The translations under genes were made by a program, and so were the position numbers. A stretch of DNA of 64,000 nucleotides from ZC4RG20 sp963702105 (GTDB taxonomy: Bacteria; Pseudomonadota; Gammaproteobacteria; Steroidobacterales; Rariloculaceae): the NCBI GenBank assembly GCA_963702105.1, contig OY969712.1, forward strand, positions 4,650,001 to 4,714,000, given 5' to 3'. The notes under the pieces are model-generated. The model was not told where the DNA came from. It saw only the letters and a list, made by a program, of their open reading frames with translations, and ran no database searches. This document shows, piece by piece, positions 35,037 to 43,454 of the stretch. Numbering within the stretch: the first letter of the stretch is position 1; each line of letters opens with the position of its first letter.

Positions 35037-35843
35037 TCAGCGCTGCGCGGCGTCCTCGCAGAAGTGCTCCTCGATGTCGGCGCCTTCGACCCATCCGATG
35101 GTCCATTCCGCCGTCCACGGGCGCGTGTAAGTGAGCGGATCGTCCACCGTCACTTCGTACTTCAGCGTGTCGAAGCGCGGCCTCGAGAACCGCTCCGTGA
35201 GATGCAAAGCCTCGGTATGGGGCAGGCCGCCGTTGGAAAACCAGAAGCGCGCGTTGAAGCCCGTGGAGTCCACGACGAGGGTATCGCCCTCGAAGTGCCC
35301 CACCGATTCGCCGTAGTAAGTGCCGACCACCTCGTCGGGGTCCGGGGGCTGCCGACCGTCGAGAAAAATGATGCGCCAGTTCCGATTCCCGCCGCCCGAG
35401 AGCACGTAGACGCGGCCGAAGTTGCGGTCCTGAACGATGCGGAAGCCGCCCGGAATCATGAGCTGGCGGGGGCCGCCCGGCGCGAGACACGCCCCGAGCG
35501 GGTCGTCGGCAAGGCCGTTCTTCTGGCGATACTCGTAGAGCGCAAGCGCCCAAGGCTTGAAAGGCGCCACTTTGCGGGCGTCCTCGAGGTTCGCGAGACG
35601 CCCCTTCGCGTCCATGACCACGTGTGCGCCCTGCTCCACGAGCGAGCTCAGACTCGCCCGCCCCCAATACCCGCCGTGCTCCCCCGGAACACGGTCGAAG
35701 CGCACCGTCCCATCGGCGAACCGCGGCGTGCCTTCCTGCCCCGGGCCCGTCTGCGCCTGCGCGGCACCCATCGGGCCCGCCCAAGCGATCGCCGCGGCCG
35801 CGAGGAGTGCAGCCGCCGCAAACGCGCTGCTCGCCCCCTTCAT
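35037..35843 (-). CDS. exported protein of unknown family, paralogue 3 of 3
   Basis: Protein of 268 residues: signal peptide MKGASSAFAAAALLAAAAIAWA, then FKPWALALYEYRQ, DDPLGACLAPGGPRQLMIP, WRIIFLDGRQPPDP, ESVGHFEGDTLVVDSTGFNARFW, PHTEALHLTERFSRP and TVDDPLTYTRPWTAEW. It ends at EEHFCEDAAQR, lacking the DNNLD tail of the others. The start ATG 35843 is chosen for the signal peptide; an upstream GTG at 35894 overlaps the stop of the preceding gene (GTGA) and is a real alternative. No DUF6152-like partner; instead it follows a small exported protein. Confidence 0.75.
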   Translation of the reverse strand: MKGASSAFAAAALLAAAAIAWAGPMGAAQAQTGPGQEGTPRFADGTVRFDRVPGEHGGYWGRASLSSLVEQGAHVVMDAKGRLANLEDARKVAPFKPWALALYEYRQKNGLADDPLGACLAPGGPRQLMIPGGFRIVQDRNFGRVYVLSGGGNRNWRIIFLDGRQPPDPDEVVGTYYGESVGHFEGDTLVVDSTGFNARFWFSNGGLPHTEALHLTERFSRPRFDTLKYEVTVDDPLTYTRPWTAEWTIGWVEGADIEEHFCEDAAQR

Positions 35844-35890
35844 GGCCGCAGCCGGACCGTCCGCGATCGCCGGGAACAGAGCGCCGCCCG

Positions 35891-36304
35891 TCACTGCCTA
35901 GTCATCTTGAACGGATGCTGCGTACCTGCTTCGGTCCACGTTCCCTCGACGTACCGATGATACGAGCCGATGTCCTTGAGCTTCCCCTCGACGACGATCG
36001 GCTTTCCGTCGGCGCTCTCGGCCTCGATCCGCACCGACCAGTCGTCCGGGAACAGCTTCGCGGACTTGAACGGCAGCGCATCGGGCCCCGGATCGATGCG
36101 GCCGTTGATCCGCTGCCCATCCCACTTCATGACCATGACGACCTGCGTTGCGCCGGGTCCCGTGCCCCATTCGCCGCGCCACGTGCCGTCGAGAGGAAAG
36201 CCCTCCTGAGCCCGCACGGCGCTGCCGGGGGCGGCCGCGGCAAGCGCAACGAAGAGAATCAGGTTGACCAGGCGCAGCCGCGCGGCCGTGTTCGCAATGC
36301 TCAT
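35891..36304 (-). CDS. small exported beta-rich protein of unknown function
   Basis: Protein of 137 residues with a signal peptide (LRLVNLILFVALAAAAPGSAVRAQ) and a lipocalin-like small beta domain (DGTWRGEWGTGPGATQVVMVMKWDGQRINGRIDPG, VEGKLKDIGSYHRYVEGTWTEAG). Such beta domains are often small ligand binders. The ATG at 36304 has GAGAG seven bases upstream; ATG 36310 is also possible. A 14-bp tandem duplication covers the ribosome site and creates an upstream mini-ORF that ends on this start codon. Followed by paralogue 3, possibly translationally coupled. Confidence 0.7.
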   Translation of the reverse strand: MSIANTAARLRLVNLILFVALAAAAPGSAVRAQEGFPLDGTWRGEWGTGPGATQVVMVMKWDGQRINGRIDPGPDALPFKSAKLFPDDWSVRIEAESADGKPIVVEGKLKDIGSYHRYVEGTWTEAGTQHPFKMTRQ

Positions 36305-36332
36305 CGACATACTCTCAACGACATACTCTCAA
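36305..36332. repeat. 14-bp tandem duplication of ribosome site and start region
   Basis: Two perfect copies of CGACATACTCTCAA (36305-36318, 36319-36332), reading TTGAGAGTATGTCG on the gene strand. The upstream copy's ATG opens MSLRVCR then TGA, and that TGA overlaps the ATG at 36304 (ATGA). Confidence 0.75.
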
Positions 36333-36687
36333 CTGCGGTGGTGGCGAGACTCGAGCTCGAAGCGGAGCGCCGCCGAGCCGGAAGCCCAACGCATGCTACG
36401 AACGCGCGGCGACGGGCGGAAGTGCGAATTCTCCGCCCGACCGTGGCCTTCCACCCATACTTGATACTTTCGAGACTTATGGCAGACGGAGTCCGGATCC
36501 GGCCTGGCTCCGGCCGCCGCGTGTTCCGTCGGTACCGTGAGCGCCAGGCATGCCGAAAACGTCACATCGCCCCCCGAGTTCTTCATACCGGGCTTCGGCG
36601 TCATGCCCCTATACTCGCGAGGATCCGGACGATACGGTGGGGACTCCGTTTCGAGACGGATCGATTCTCGTGCACAAGGGGGGGTCC
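36333..36687. other. noncoding divergent gap
   Basis: About 355 bp between the small exported gene on the minus strand and the TonB receptor on the plus strand. Open frames here have atypical composition and no homologous-looking protein. It should contain both promoters, but no convincing -35/-10 pair or operator dyad was seen. AAGGGGGGG just before 36688 is the receptor's ribosome site. Confidence 0.5.
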
Positions 36688-39456
36688 ATGCACAGCGAAC
36701 TCGATGTCCTGAGCCATAAGCGGCTCACGGTAGCCATTGCTCTTTGCATGGCTGCAACTTTGGTGCAGTCGGCCGAGGCGCAGGAGCAAAATGCGCCGGC
36801 TCAGCAGCGCCCGGAAGAGATCGTCGTCACGGGCTCTTATCTGCAACGGCCCGTAAACAGGCCCCAGCCCGTGACGGTCCTCGGCTCCAACGATCTCAAG
36901 CTCTCGCAGCGCACGACCGTCGCCGAAGTGTTCAAAGACCTGCCCCAGGTGACAGGTTCGGTGTCGACGATCAATACGGCCGAGGGCGGCAATTCCCCGA
37001 CGGCGACCGTCAATCTTCGCGGCCTGGGCCCGCGCGCGACCCTCGTGTTGCTGAACGGCGAACGGCAGACCACAGACGGCGGCATCGGCGCCGTGGACAT
37101 CAACAACCTGACGCCCTCGATCATGATTCAGCGCATCGAGATCCTCACGGACGGCGCCTCGGCGCTCTACGGCAGCGACGCGGTCGCGGGCGTCGTGAAC
37201 TTCATCACGCGCAACAACTTCGATGGTGTCGAGCTCAGCTACGAGGCGCAAAAGATTCAAGATACCTCGGCAAACCGGCCCGACACCAAGTTCAGCGCCC
37301 TGGTCGGCTCCCAAGGCGAGACGACCGGCGTCGTCGCCGGCTTCGAGTACTCGACGACGGAAACCCTGCTCGTCGAGGATCGTTACAACGATGCGCGGCT
37401 GCTCGACACGCTGCAGTCCGGCTTCGCCAACCCCGGGTCGTTCACGAATCTCACGACCCATCAGCGAATGCCCGATCCGCTTTGCGGCAGCGATCTCATC
37501 GGCGGCGGGCTTCGCGCCGGCTTCGTGAATCCCGTCAATCACAACCAGTGCATGCTCGCGAACAGCCTGGGCCGCGCGCTGCAGCCGGAATCGAAGCGGC
37601 TCGTAGGTCTCGCGGAGCTGCATCACGACTTCGGCCACAACGTCAACGGCCAGCTCGAGATGGGCTTTGCGCGCACGCGCTACAAGATCGCCTTCGGCTT
37701 CGTGACGCCGCTGCTGTTCCCGCTGCCGTTCGTGCCCGCCACGAACCCGGGCGTGATCTTCGCCCATCAGATGGACCCGAGCTTCCCCATCGCGGACTAC
37801 CAGTTCTGGGGCAGACCGCTCTCGCCCGCGGGCGGCTCGGCAGAGCAGAACTACCACTACACAGAGCAGAATACGTTTCGCCTAGCGGCCAAGCTCGACG
37901 GGCGCTTCGGCGAGAAGTGGGACTGGCGCGCCTCGGTCGTGGACTCGTGGAACGACCTGAGCTTCACGAGCATAGACACGTTCAGCGACCGCTATACCGA
38001 CGCGCTGCAGGGCTACGGCGGCCCCAACTGCAAGGCCTCGCCCGCCACGGACCCGACGGGTGCGCTGGCCGGGCAAGGAGACTGCCACTGGTGGAACCCC
38101 TTTGCCAATCATCTGCTCGCGCAGCCCGGCGATCCGGCCTACAACGACATGTCGCTCGCCAACTGGTTCCTCGGCAGCCGTATCGACAAAGAGAGCGGAG
38201 AGCTCAAGACGGCGCAGTTCGTCTCGACGGGGCAGCTCTGGGAGATGGCCGGCGGCACCACGGGACTCGCGCTCGGCTACGAGTACCGCCAGCAGGCTTT
38301 CGGTCAAAAGTGGGACAACGTCTCCCACGACGGCGGCTGGCGGTTCAATTCCGATCCGTACGAGGACTTCTCGGGCGTGCGGGACACGAACGCCATGTTC
38401 GCCGAGCTCGACATGTTCCCGACGAAGACGCTCGAGCTGCAGCTCGCCGCTCGCACCGAGGACTATGGCCAGATCAGCTCGACCGACCCGAAGCTCGGCA
38501 TCCTGTGGACGCCGGGCAAGCGCTGGTTCGTCCGCGCCTCGGCCGGCTCATCCTTCCGGCAGCCGGGCGAGCTGCAGACCTTCGGTCAGGGCCCGGGCGG
38601 AAGCTCGGTGCGCGTAATCGGCGGCGACGCCATTCAAGCCCGAGCCAGCCTCACCGGCAACCCGAATCTGAAGCCGGAGACCTCCGACAGCTGGACCCTC
38701 GGGTTCACGTGGGAGGCGACCGACCGATTCACGATGGACCTGAACTACTGGAACGTCGACTTCAAGAACCTCGTAACGCAGGAAGACGCCGACGTGATCC
38801 TGGCCCAGGACATGGCCGACGGCTACATCACCGACCCGAGGATCGTGCTGCGCGCGGGCTCATCGAATAAGGTCTGCGAGTTCTTCGACCCGAGCTATAA
38901 GGGCGGCGACCCGAACTGCATGTCCGGCTTCGACGTAAGAGTGTTCAACCTGACGTATTTCAATCAGGACTACCAGGAAACCTCGGGGCTAGACTTCCGC
39001 TTCAACTACAAGTTCGACGCGCTGAACAGCCAGTGGGGCCTTTCGCTGACCGGCGCCTACACGACGAAGTACAAGCTCACGACGACAGGGGTCACGATCG
39101 ACGCGCTCGGCAGTTACAACACCGACAACTTCGGCGCCCCGGATCCCAAGCTTCGCGCCAACCTCGCGCTCGATTGGACGCATGGCAACAACTACATCAG
39201 GGCCACGCTGCGGCACATCTCGAAGCTCACCGAGGACAGTCCCAACAACCCGCTCTCAGAGGAAAAGCCGTTCGACACCGTAGATATCGTGTACGACTAC
39301 ACGCTCGCCGGCGGCAAGGTCGATATCACGGGCGCGATGATCAACGCGTTCGACAAGGAGGATCCGATCCGGCAGAACGCGCTGCAGACCACTACGAGCG
39401 AGATTTACGACGTGCGGGGCCGGGTATTCAGGGTCGGTGCCAATGTGAGCTTCTAG
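36688..39456 (+). CDS. TonB-dependent outer-membrane receptor
   Basis: Protein of 922 residues. Signal region RLTVAIALCMAATLVQSAEAQ, TonB box-like EEIVVTGSYLQRPVNRPQP, plug domain (about 45-170, with RGLGPRATLVLLNGERQT and EILTDGASALYGSDAVAGVVNF), then a 22-strand barrel ending ...DVRGRVFRVGANVSF with terminal Phe. GS-x-x-RP and the plug sequence match receptors of the large-substrate class rather than typical siderophore receptors. It probably imports an oligosaccharide or aromatic-derived compound. Start ATG 36688 with a G-rich ribosome site; a hairpin follows the stop. Confidence 0.93.
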   Translation: MHSELDVLSHKRLTVAIALCMAATLVQSAEAQEQNAPAQQRPEEIVVTGSYLQRPVNRPQPVTVLGSNDLKLSQRTTVAEVFKDLPQVTGSVSTINTAEGGNSPTATVNLRGLGPRATLVLLNGERQTTDGGIGAVDINNLTPSIMIQRIEILTDGASALYGSDAVAGVVNFITRNNFDGVELSYEAQKIQDTSANRPDTKFSALVGSQGETTGVVAGFEYSTTETLLVEDRYNDARLLDTLQSGFANPGSFTNLTTHQRMPDPLCGSDLIGGGLRAGFVNPVNHNQCMLANSLGRALQPESKRLVGLAELHHDFGHNVNGQLEMGFARTRYKIAFGFVTPLLFPLPFVPATNPGVIFAHQMDPSFPIADYQFWGRPLSPAGGSAEQNYHYTEQNTFRLAAKLDGRFGEKWDWRASVVDSWNDLSFTSIDTFSDRYTDALQGYGGPNCKASPATDPTGALAGQGDCHWWNPFANHLLAQPGDPAYNDMSLANWFLGSRIDKESGELKTAQFVSTGQLWEMAGGTTGLALGYEYRQQAFGQKWDNVSHDGGWRFNSDPYEDFSGVRDTNAMFAELDMFPTKTLELQLAARTEDYGQISSTDPKLGILWTPGKRWFVRASAGSSFRQPGELQTFGQGPGGSSVRVIGGDAIQARASLTGNPNLKPETSDSWTLGFTWEATDRFTMDLNYWNVDFKNLVTQEDADVILAQDMADGYITDPRIVLRAGSSNKVCEFFDPSYKGGDPNCMSGFDVRVFNLTYFNQDYQETSGLDFRFNYKFDALNSQWGLSLTGAYTTKYKLTTTGVTIDALGSYNTDNFGAPDPKLRANLALDWTHGNNYIRATLRHISKLTEDSPNNPLSEEKPFDTVDIVYDYTLAGGKVDITGAMINAFDKEDPIRQNALQTTTSEIYDVRGRVFRVGANVSF

Positions 39457-39490
39457 CACGCCTCAGTAGTTCAGGACCACGTGTCAGCAA

Positions 39491-39520
39491 GGCGGGGGCG
39501 TACGATAGTACGAGCCCGCC
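39491..39520 (+). terminator. hairpin after TonB receptor gene
   Basis: GGCGGG ... CCCGCC outer stem with inner GTAC/GTAC pairing around a GATA loop, 35 bases after the receptor stop. No T-run follows, so it may be a Rho-assisted or processing hairpin rather than an intrinsic terminator. Confidence 0.4.
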
Positions 39521-39620
39521 GGCTGATTCCTCGACGACGCCGTGCCCCGAACTTGTCGCACCCGCGTCTCTGCCGCTGTAAGATCACGGAACACTAACAA
39601 GATCGAACGGGGGGCAGACC

Positions 39621-40836
39621 ATGCGTCTCGGCAGATGCGCCGCGCTCGGCGCGCTTGCGCTCATCGTCCTGCCGGTTTCGGCCCAGCAGCGCGTGCCATT
39701 CCGGAACGGCACGCCCGTCGCGCCCTCCGGCCTCAAGATTCCTCCGCTGCCCGACCATCCCGTTTCCTACCACACGGCGGAAGGCCAGGATATTCGTGTC
39801 GTGGTCGTCGCGCGCGGGCTCTCGACTCCGTGGAGCCTGGCCTTCCTGCCCGACCGGTCGATGCTCGTGACGGAGCGACCGGGTGCCCTGCGCATCATAC
39901 GAGACGGCGCACTCGATCCGACTCCGATCGTCGGCGTGCCGAAGGTCCACGTCGGCTTCCTCTCGGGGCTGTTCAACGTCGTGCTTGATCCAGACTTTGC
40001 CCATAACCGCTATGTCTACCTGAGCTACGACAAGCCCCGGGGCGAAGACGCCGCCGTGCTCGCGGTCGCGCGCGGCGAATGGAGCGGCACGGCCTTGAGG
40101 GAAGTGCACGACATTTTCGTTGCGGACGAGGGTACCAGCGGCAATTCCCGCCTCCTGTTCGGGCGGGATGGCATGCTCTATGTGAGCATTCACTCGCCGG
40201 GGGCGGCCGCTCAGGACCCCGCAAGCGACGCCGGCAAGATACTGCGTTTGCGCCCGGACGGCACCGTGCCGTCGGACAACCCGTTCGTCGGCAAGCCGGG
40301 CTACAGGCCCGAGATCTTCACGCTCGGGCACCGCGACCCGCTCGGTCTCGCCGTGAGTCCCAGCACCGGCGACATTTGGGAAGTCGAAATGGGCCCGAAC
40401 GGAGGGGACGAGCTCAACATCCTGCACGCGGGCGCGAACTATGGGTGGCCGCTCGTGAGCCTCGGCCGGACGTATGCCGGCCCCTGGCAATCGAAGGCGT
40501 TTCAAAAGGAGGGCTTCGAGGACCCGGTCGTCTATTGGACGCCTTCGATTTCGAACGTCGGGCCTGGCGTTCTATACCGGCGACAAGCTGCCAAAATGGA
40601 AGGGCGACGCGTTCGTAGGAGGCATGCGCTACGGCGAGATCCCGGGCACCGGGCAGCTGCAGCGGATCCTGTTCAACGAGAATATGCAGGAGCTGCGGCG
40701 GGAGCCGCTGCTCGTCGACCTGCATCAGCGCATTCGTGACGTGCGGCAGGGCCCGGACGGCCTGCTGTATCTGCTGACGGACGATGCCAAAGACGGCGGC
40801 GTGCTGCGGATCGAGCCGGCCGATATCGGGAATTAG
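39621..40836 (+). CDS. PQQ-dependent soluble aldose sugar dehydrogenase (frameshifted)
   Basis: Periplasmic beta-propeller quinoprotein oxidising aldose sugars. Signal peptide MRLGRCAALGALALIVLPVSAQQ, then GLSTPWSLAFLPD, FLSGLFNVVLDPDF, GGDELNILHAGANYGWP and, after the frame change, SGLAFYTGDKLPKWKGDAFVGGMRYG. The catalytic-His region of the family is EVMGP/EVEMGPNGGDELN. The frame changes at 40553-40559 (GAACGTC); deleting one A gives PSISTSGLAFYTG and an intact 404-residue protein. Neighbours are the TonB receptor upstream and an aminotransferase-permease pair downstream. Confidence 0.88.
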
Positions 40837-40890
40837 CAGTCCGACCTCGCCCCCGCGAGCTCGGTGTGCAGGGTACGAAGGGAACTCCTC

Positions 40891-42066
40891 ATGAGGCATG
40901 CGAGCGGCCGTCACTTTCTGCAGATCCCGGGGCCGACGAACGTCCCCGACCGCGTATTGCGGGCGATGGACCGGCCGACCATCGACCATCGCGGCCCCGA
41001 GTTCCAGGCGCTCGGCCGCGAGGTCCTGGCCGGCATCCGGCACATCTTCCGGACGCGGGCCCCCGTGATCATCTATCCGGCCTCCGGCACGGGGGCCTGG
41101 GAAGCCGCCCTCGTCAATGTTCTTTCGCCGGGCGACAAGCTGCTGACCTGCGAGACCGGCCAATTCGCCTTCCTCTGGGCGCGCCTCGCGAGCCGTCTCG
41201 GGTTCGCGCCCGAGAGCCTGCCCACAGACTGGCGACGGGGCGCCGATCCCGCTGCGGTCGAGGCGCGCCTCGCCGAGGATCGCGGCCACGAGATCAAGGC
41301 CGTCTGCATCGTTCACAACGAGACCTCGACCGGGGCCGTGAGCCCGATCCCGGCGATCCGCGCCGCGCTCGACGCCGCCCGGCATCCGGCCCTGCTCATC
41401 GTCGACACGATCTCTTCGCTCGGCTCGATCGACTTTTCGATGGACGAGTGGGGCGTGGACGTGACGGTCGCGGGCTCGCAGAAAGGGCTCATGCTGCCGC
41501 CGGGCCTGTCATTCAACGGCGTCTCGTCCAAGGCCGCCGCCGCCCACGAGGCCGCACGCAGCGCGCGGGCGTACTGGGACTGGTCGGACATGCTGGCAGC
41601 GAACCGCGACGGCTACTTCCCGTACACGCCGGCGACCAACCTGCTCTTCGGCTTGCGCGAGGCGATTGAGATGCTGCTCGAAGAGGGGCTCGAGGCCGTC
41701 TTCGCGCGCCACGCCCGGCACGCCGAGGCGGCGCGCCGCGCGGTTACGGCGTGGGGCCTCGAGGTCCTGTGCGCAGACCCGGCGGCCTACAGCAGCGCGC
41801 TGACGGCCGTGCTTTTGCCCGCCGGTCACGATGCGGACGCATTGAGGCAAGTGATTCTCGAAGCCTTCGATCTTTCGCTCGGCACGGGCCTCGGCCGGCT
41901 CGCGGGCAAGGTCTTTCGCATCGGCCACCTCGGCAGCTTCAACGACCTCATGCTCGCCGGCACCCTCTGCGGCGTCGAAATGGGGCTCGCCGTCGCCGGC
42001 GTCCCGCACAACCCGGGAGGGGTCGGGGCCGCCCTCGACTATCTCGCCGGCAGCGCCCGGAAGTGA
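40891..42066 (+). CDS. class V aminotransferase, serine-glyoxylate/alanine-glyoxylate type
   Basis: PLP-dependent aminotransferase of 391 residues. FLQIPGPTNVPDRVLRAMDRPTIDHRGPEFQAL (about 7-40) is the family signature, the PLP Asp is in LLIVDTISSLGSIDF and the Schiff-base Lys is in DVTVAGSQKGLMLPPG. These enzymes make glycine from glyoxylate or hydroxypyruvate from serine. Start ATG 40891 with AAGGGAA upstream. The stop overlaps the GntP-type permease by 4 bp (GTGA), so both serve one pathway, perhaps glyoxylate/glycerate metabolism. Confidence 0.92.
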   Translation: MRHASGRHFLQIPGPTNVPDRVLRAMDRPTIDHRGPEFQALGREVLAGIRHIFRTRAPVIIYPASGTGAWEAALVNVLSPGDKLLTCETGQFAFLWARLASRLGFAPESLPTDWRRGADPAAVEARLAEDRGHEIKAVCIVHNETSTGAVSPIPAIRAALDAARHPALLIVDTISSLGSIDFSMDEWGVDVTVAGSQKGLMLPPGLSFNGVSSKAAAAHEAARSARAYWDWSDMLAANRDGYFPYTPATNLLFGLREAIEMLLEEGLEAVFARHARHAEAARRAVTAWGLEVLCADPAAYSSALTAVLLPAGHDADALRQVILEAFDLSLGTGLGRLAGKVFRIGHLGSFNDLMLAGTLCGVEMGLAVAGVPHNPGGVGAALDYLAGSARK

Positions 42067-43430
42067 ATCCGGCCACCGCGGTCGCGACGAGCCCGCTGGT
42101 CTCGCTCGCCGCCTTCCTCGGCGTCATCGCGCTGCTGCTCTTTCTCATCGCGCGTTGGCGCTGGCACGTGTTCCTCGCCCTGCTCCTGCCGCTGCTGATC
42201 TTCGGCGTCGTGCCGGGCGTCGTCACGAACAATTTCATCGCCGCCTTCGAAAAGGGTTTCGGCGACACTTTGGGCTCGATCGGCGTCGTGATCGTGCTCG
42301 GCTCGATCATCGCCGAAGGGCTGCGGCACACGGGCGCGATCCGCACGATCACGCGCACGATGGTCGCTGCGGTCGGCGCGCGGCGCATGCCGCTCGCCTT
42401 GACGCTGACGGGCTTCGTGCTCGGGATCGCTATCTTCTCCGACGTGGCGTTCGTAATTCTGAACCCGCTCGTGCACTCCGCGGCGCGCGTGTTCGAGGTG
42501 CCGATCGGCGTGATGTCCGTCGGCCTCGTCGGGGCCCTGCAGCTCACCCATGCGATCGTGCCGCCGACGCCCGGCCCTCTCGCCGCGGCCGCGCTGCTGC
42601 ACGCCAACGTCGGCAAGACGATCATCTTCGGCAGCATCGCATGTCTCGCCGGCTCCGCCGCCGCCTGGATCTGGGGGCAATTCGTGATCGGGCCGCGGCT
42701 CCCGACGCCGCCCTCGGAGGAGTTCGCCGGGGAGGACTTCCTCGGAGACGAAGGCGGCCACGGGCTGCCGACGACGCTCGGCGCCTATGCCCCTATCGTC
42801 GTGCCGATCGCGCTCATCGCGGCCGCGAGCGTGGCCCGGCTCGTGCTGCCCGAAGGCCACCCGGTTCGCGTCGTGCTGGCTTACGCCGGTTGGCCCGTCG
42901 CGGCCCTCGCGATCGGACTTTGGCTCTCGTTCTTGAACATCCGCACGCCCGAGCAGCGCCGGGACGCGACGACGCGCTGGGTCGAAGAGGGACTGCGCGT
43001 CTCGGCGATGATCCTCGTCGTCACAGGCCTCGGCGGGTCGATGAGTCAGATTCTCAAGGGCACGCCAGCGGTCGAGACGATCAGTGCCTTCTTCGTCGCC
43101 CACGCCTTGCCCGCCATCCTCCTCCCGTTCGTGATCGGCGTCATCGGCAACATGATCACCGGCTCGACGACCGTCGGCGTCATCACGGCCGCCTCGCTCG
43201 TCGCGCCCATGTTGTCCCGCCTGAACCTTTCGCCCGAGGCGGCGATGCTCGCGGGCGCCTCCGGCTCCGTCATCATCAAGTATGTGAACAGCAGTTACTT
43301 CTGGGTGTGCACGTCGCTGACGCGCATGCCCGTCAATGAGGCCATCGCCGGATACGGCGGCGCGACGCTGTTCGGCGGCATCGTCTCCTTCGCGGCCGTC
43401 TGGGCGCTTTGGAGCGCCGGTTTTATCTGA
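42063..43430 (+). CDS. GntP-family gluconate/glycerate-type permease
   Basis: Membrane permease of 455 residues with about 12 helices and the GntP-family signatures: FEKGFGDTLGSIGVVIVLGSIIAEGLRHTGA, HAIVPPTPGPLAAAALL and GNMITGSTTVGVITAASL. Family members import gluconate, glycerate or related hydroxy acids. GTG start overlaps the aminotransferase stop. Together with that gene it suggests uptake and metabolism of a hydroxy acid. Confidence 0.92.
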   Translation: MNPATAVATSPLVSLAAFLGVIALLLFLIARWRWHVFLALLLPLLIFGVVPGVVTNNFIAAFEKGFGDTLGSIGVVIVLGSIIAEGLRHTGAIRTITRTMVAAVGARRMPLALTLTGFVLGIAIFSDVAFVILNPLVHSAARVFEVPIGVMSVGLVGALQLTHAIVPPTPGPLAAAALLHANVGKTIIFGSIACLAGSAAAWIWGQFVIGPRLPTPPSEEFAGEDFLGDEGGHGLPTTLGAYAPIVVPIALIAAASVARLVLPEGHPVRVVLAYAGWPVAALAIGLWLSFLNIRTPEQRRDATTRWVEEGLRVSAMILVVTGLGGSMSQILKGTPAVETISAFFVAHALPAILLPFVIGVIGNMITGSTTVGVITAASLVAPMLSRLNLSPEAAMLAGASGSVIIKYVNSSYFWVCTSLTRMPVNEAIAGYGGATLFGGIVSFAAVWALWSAGFI

Positions 43431-43454
43431 ACGCGGCTGCCGCCGCCGCGCGCT

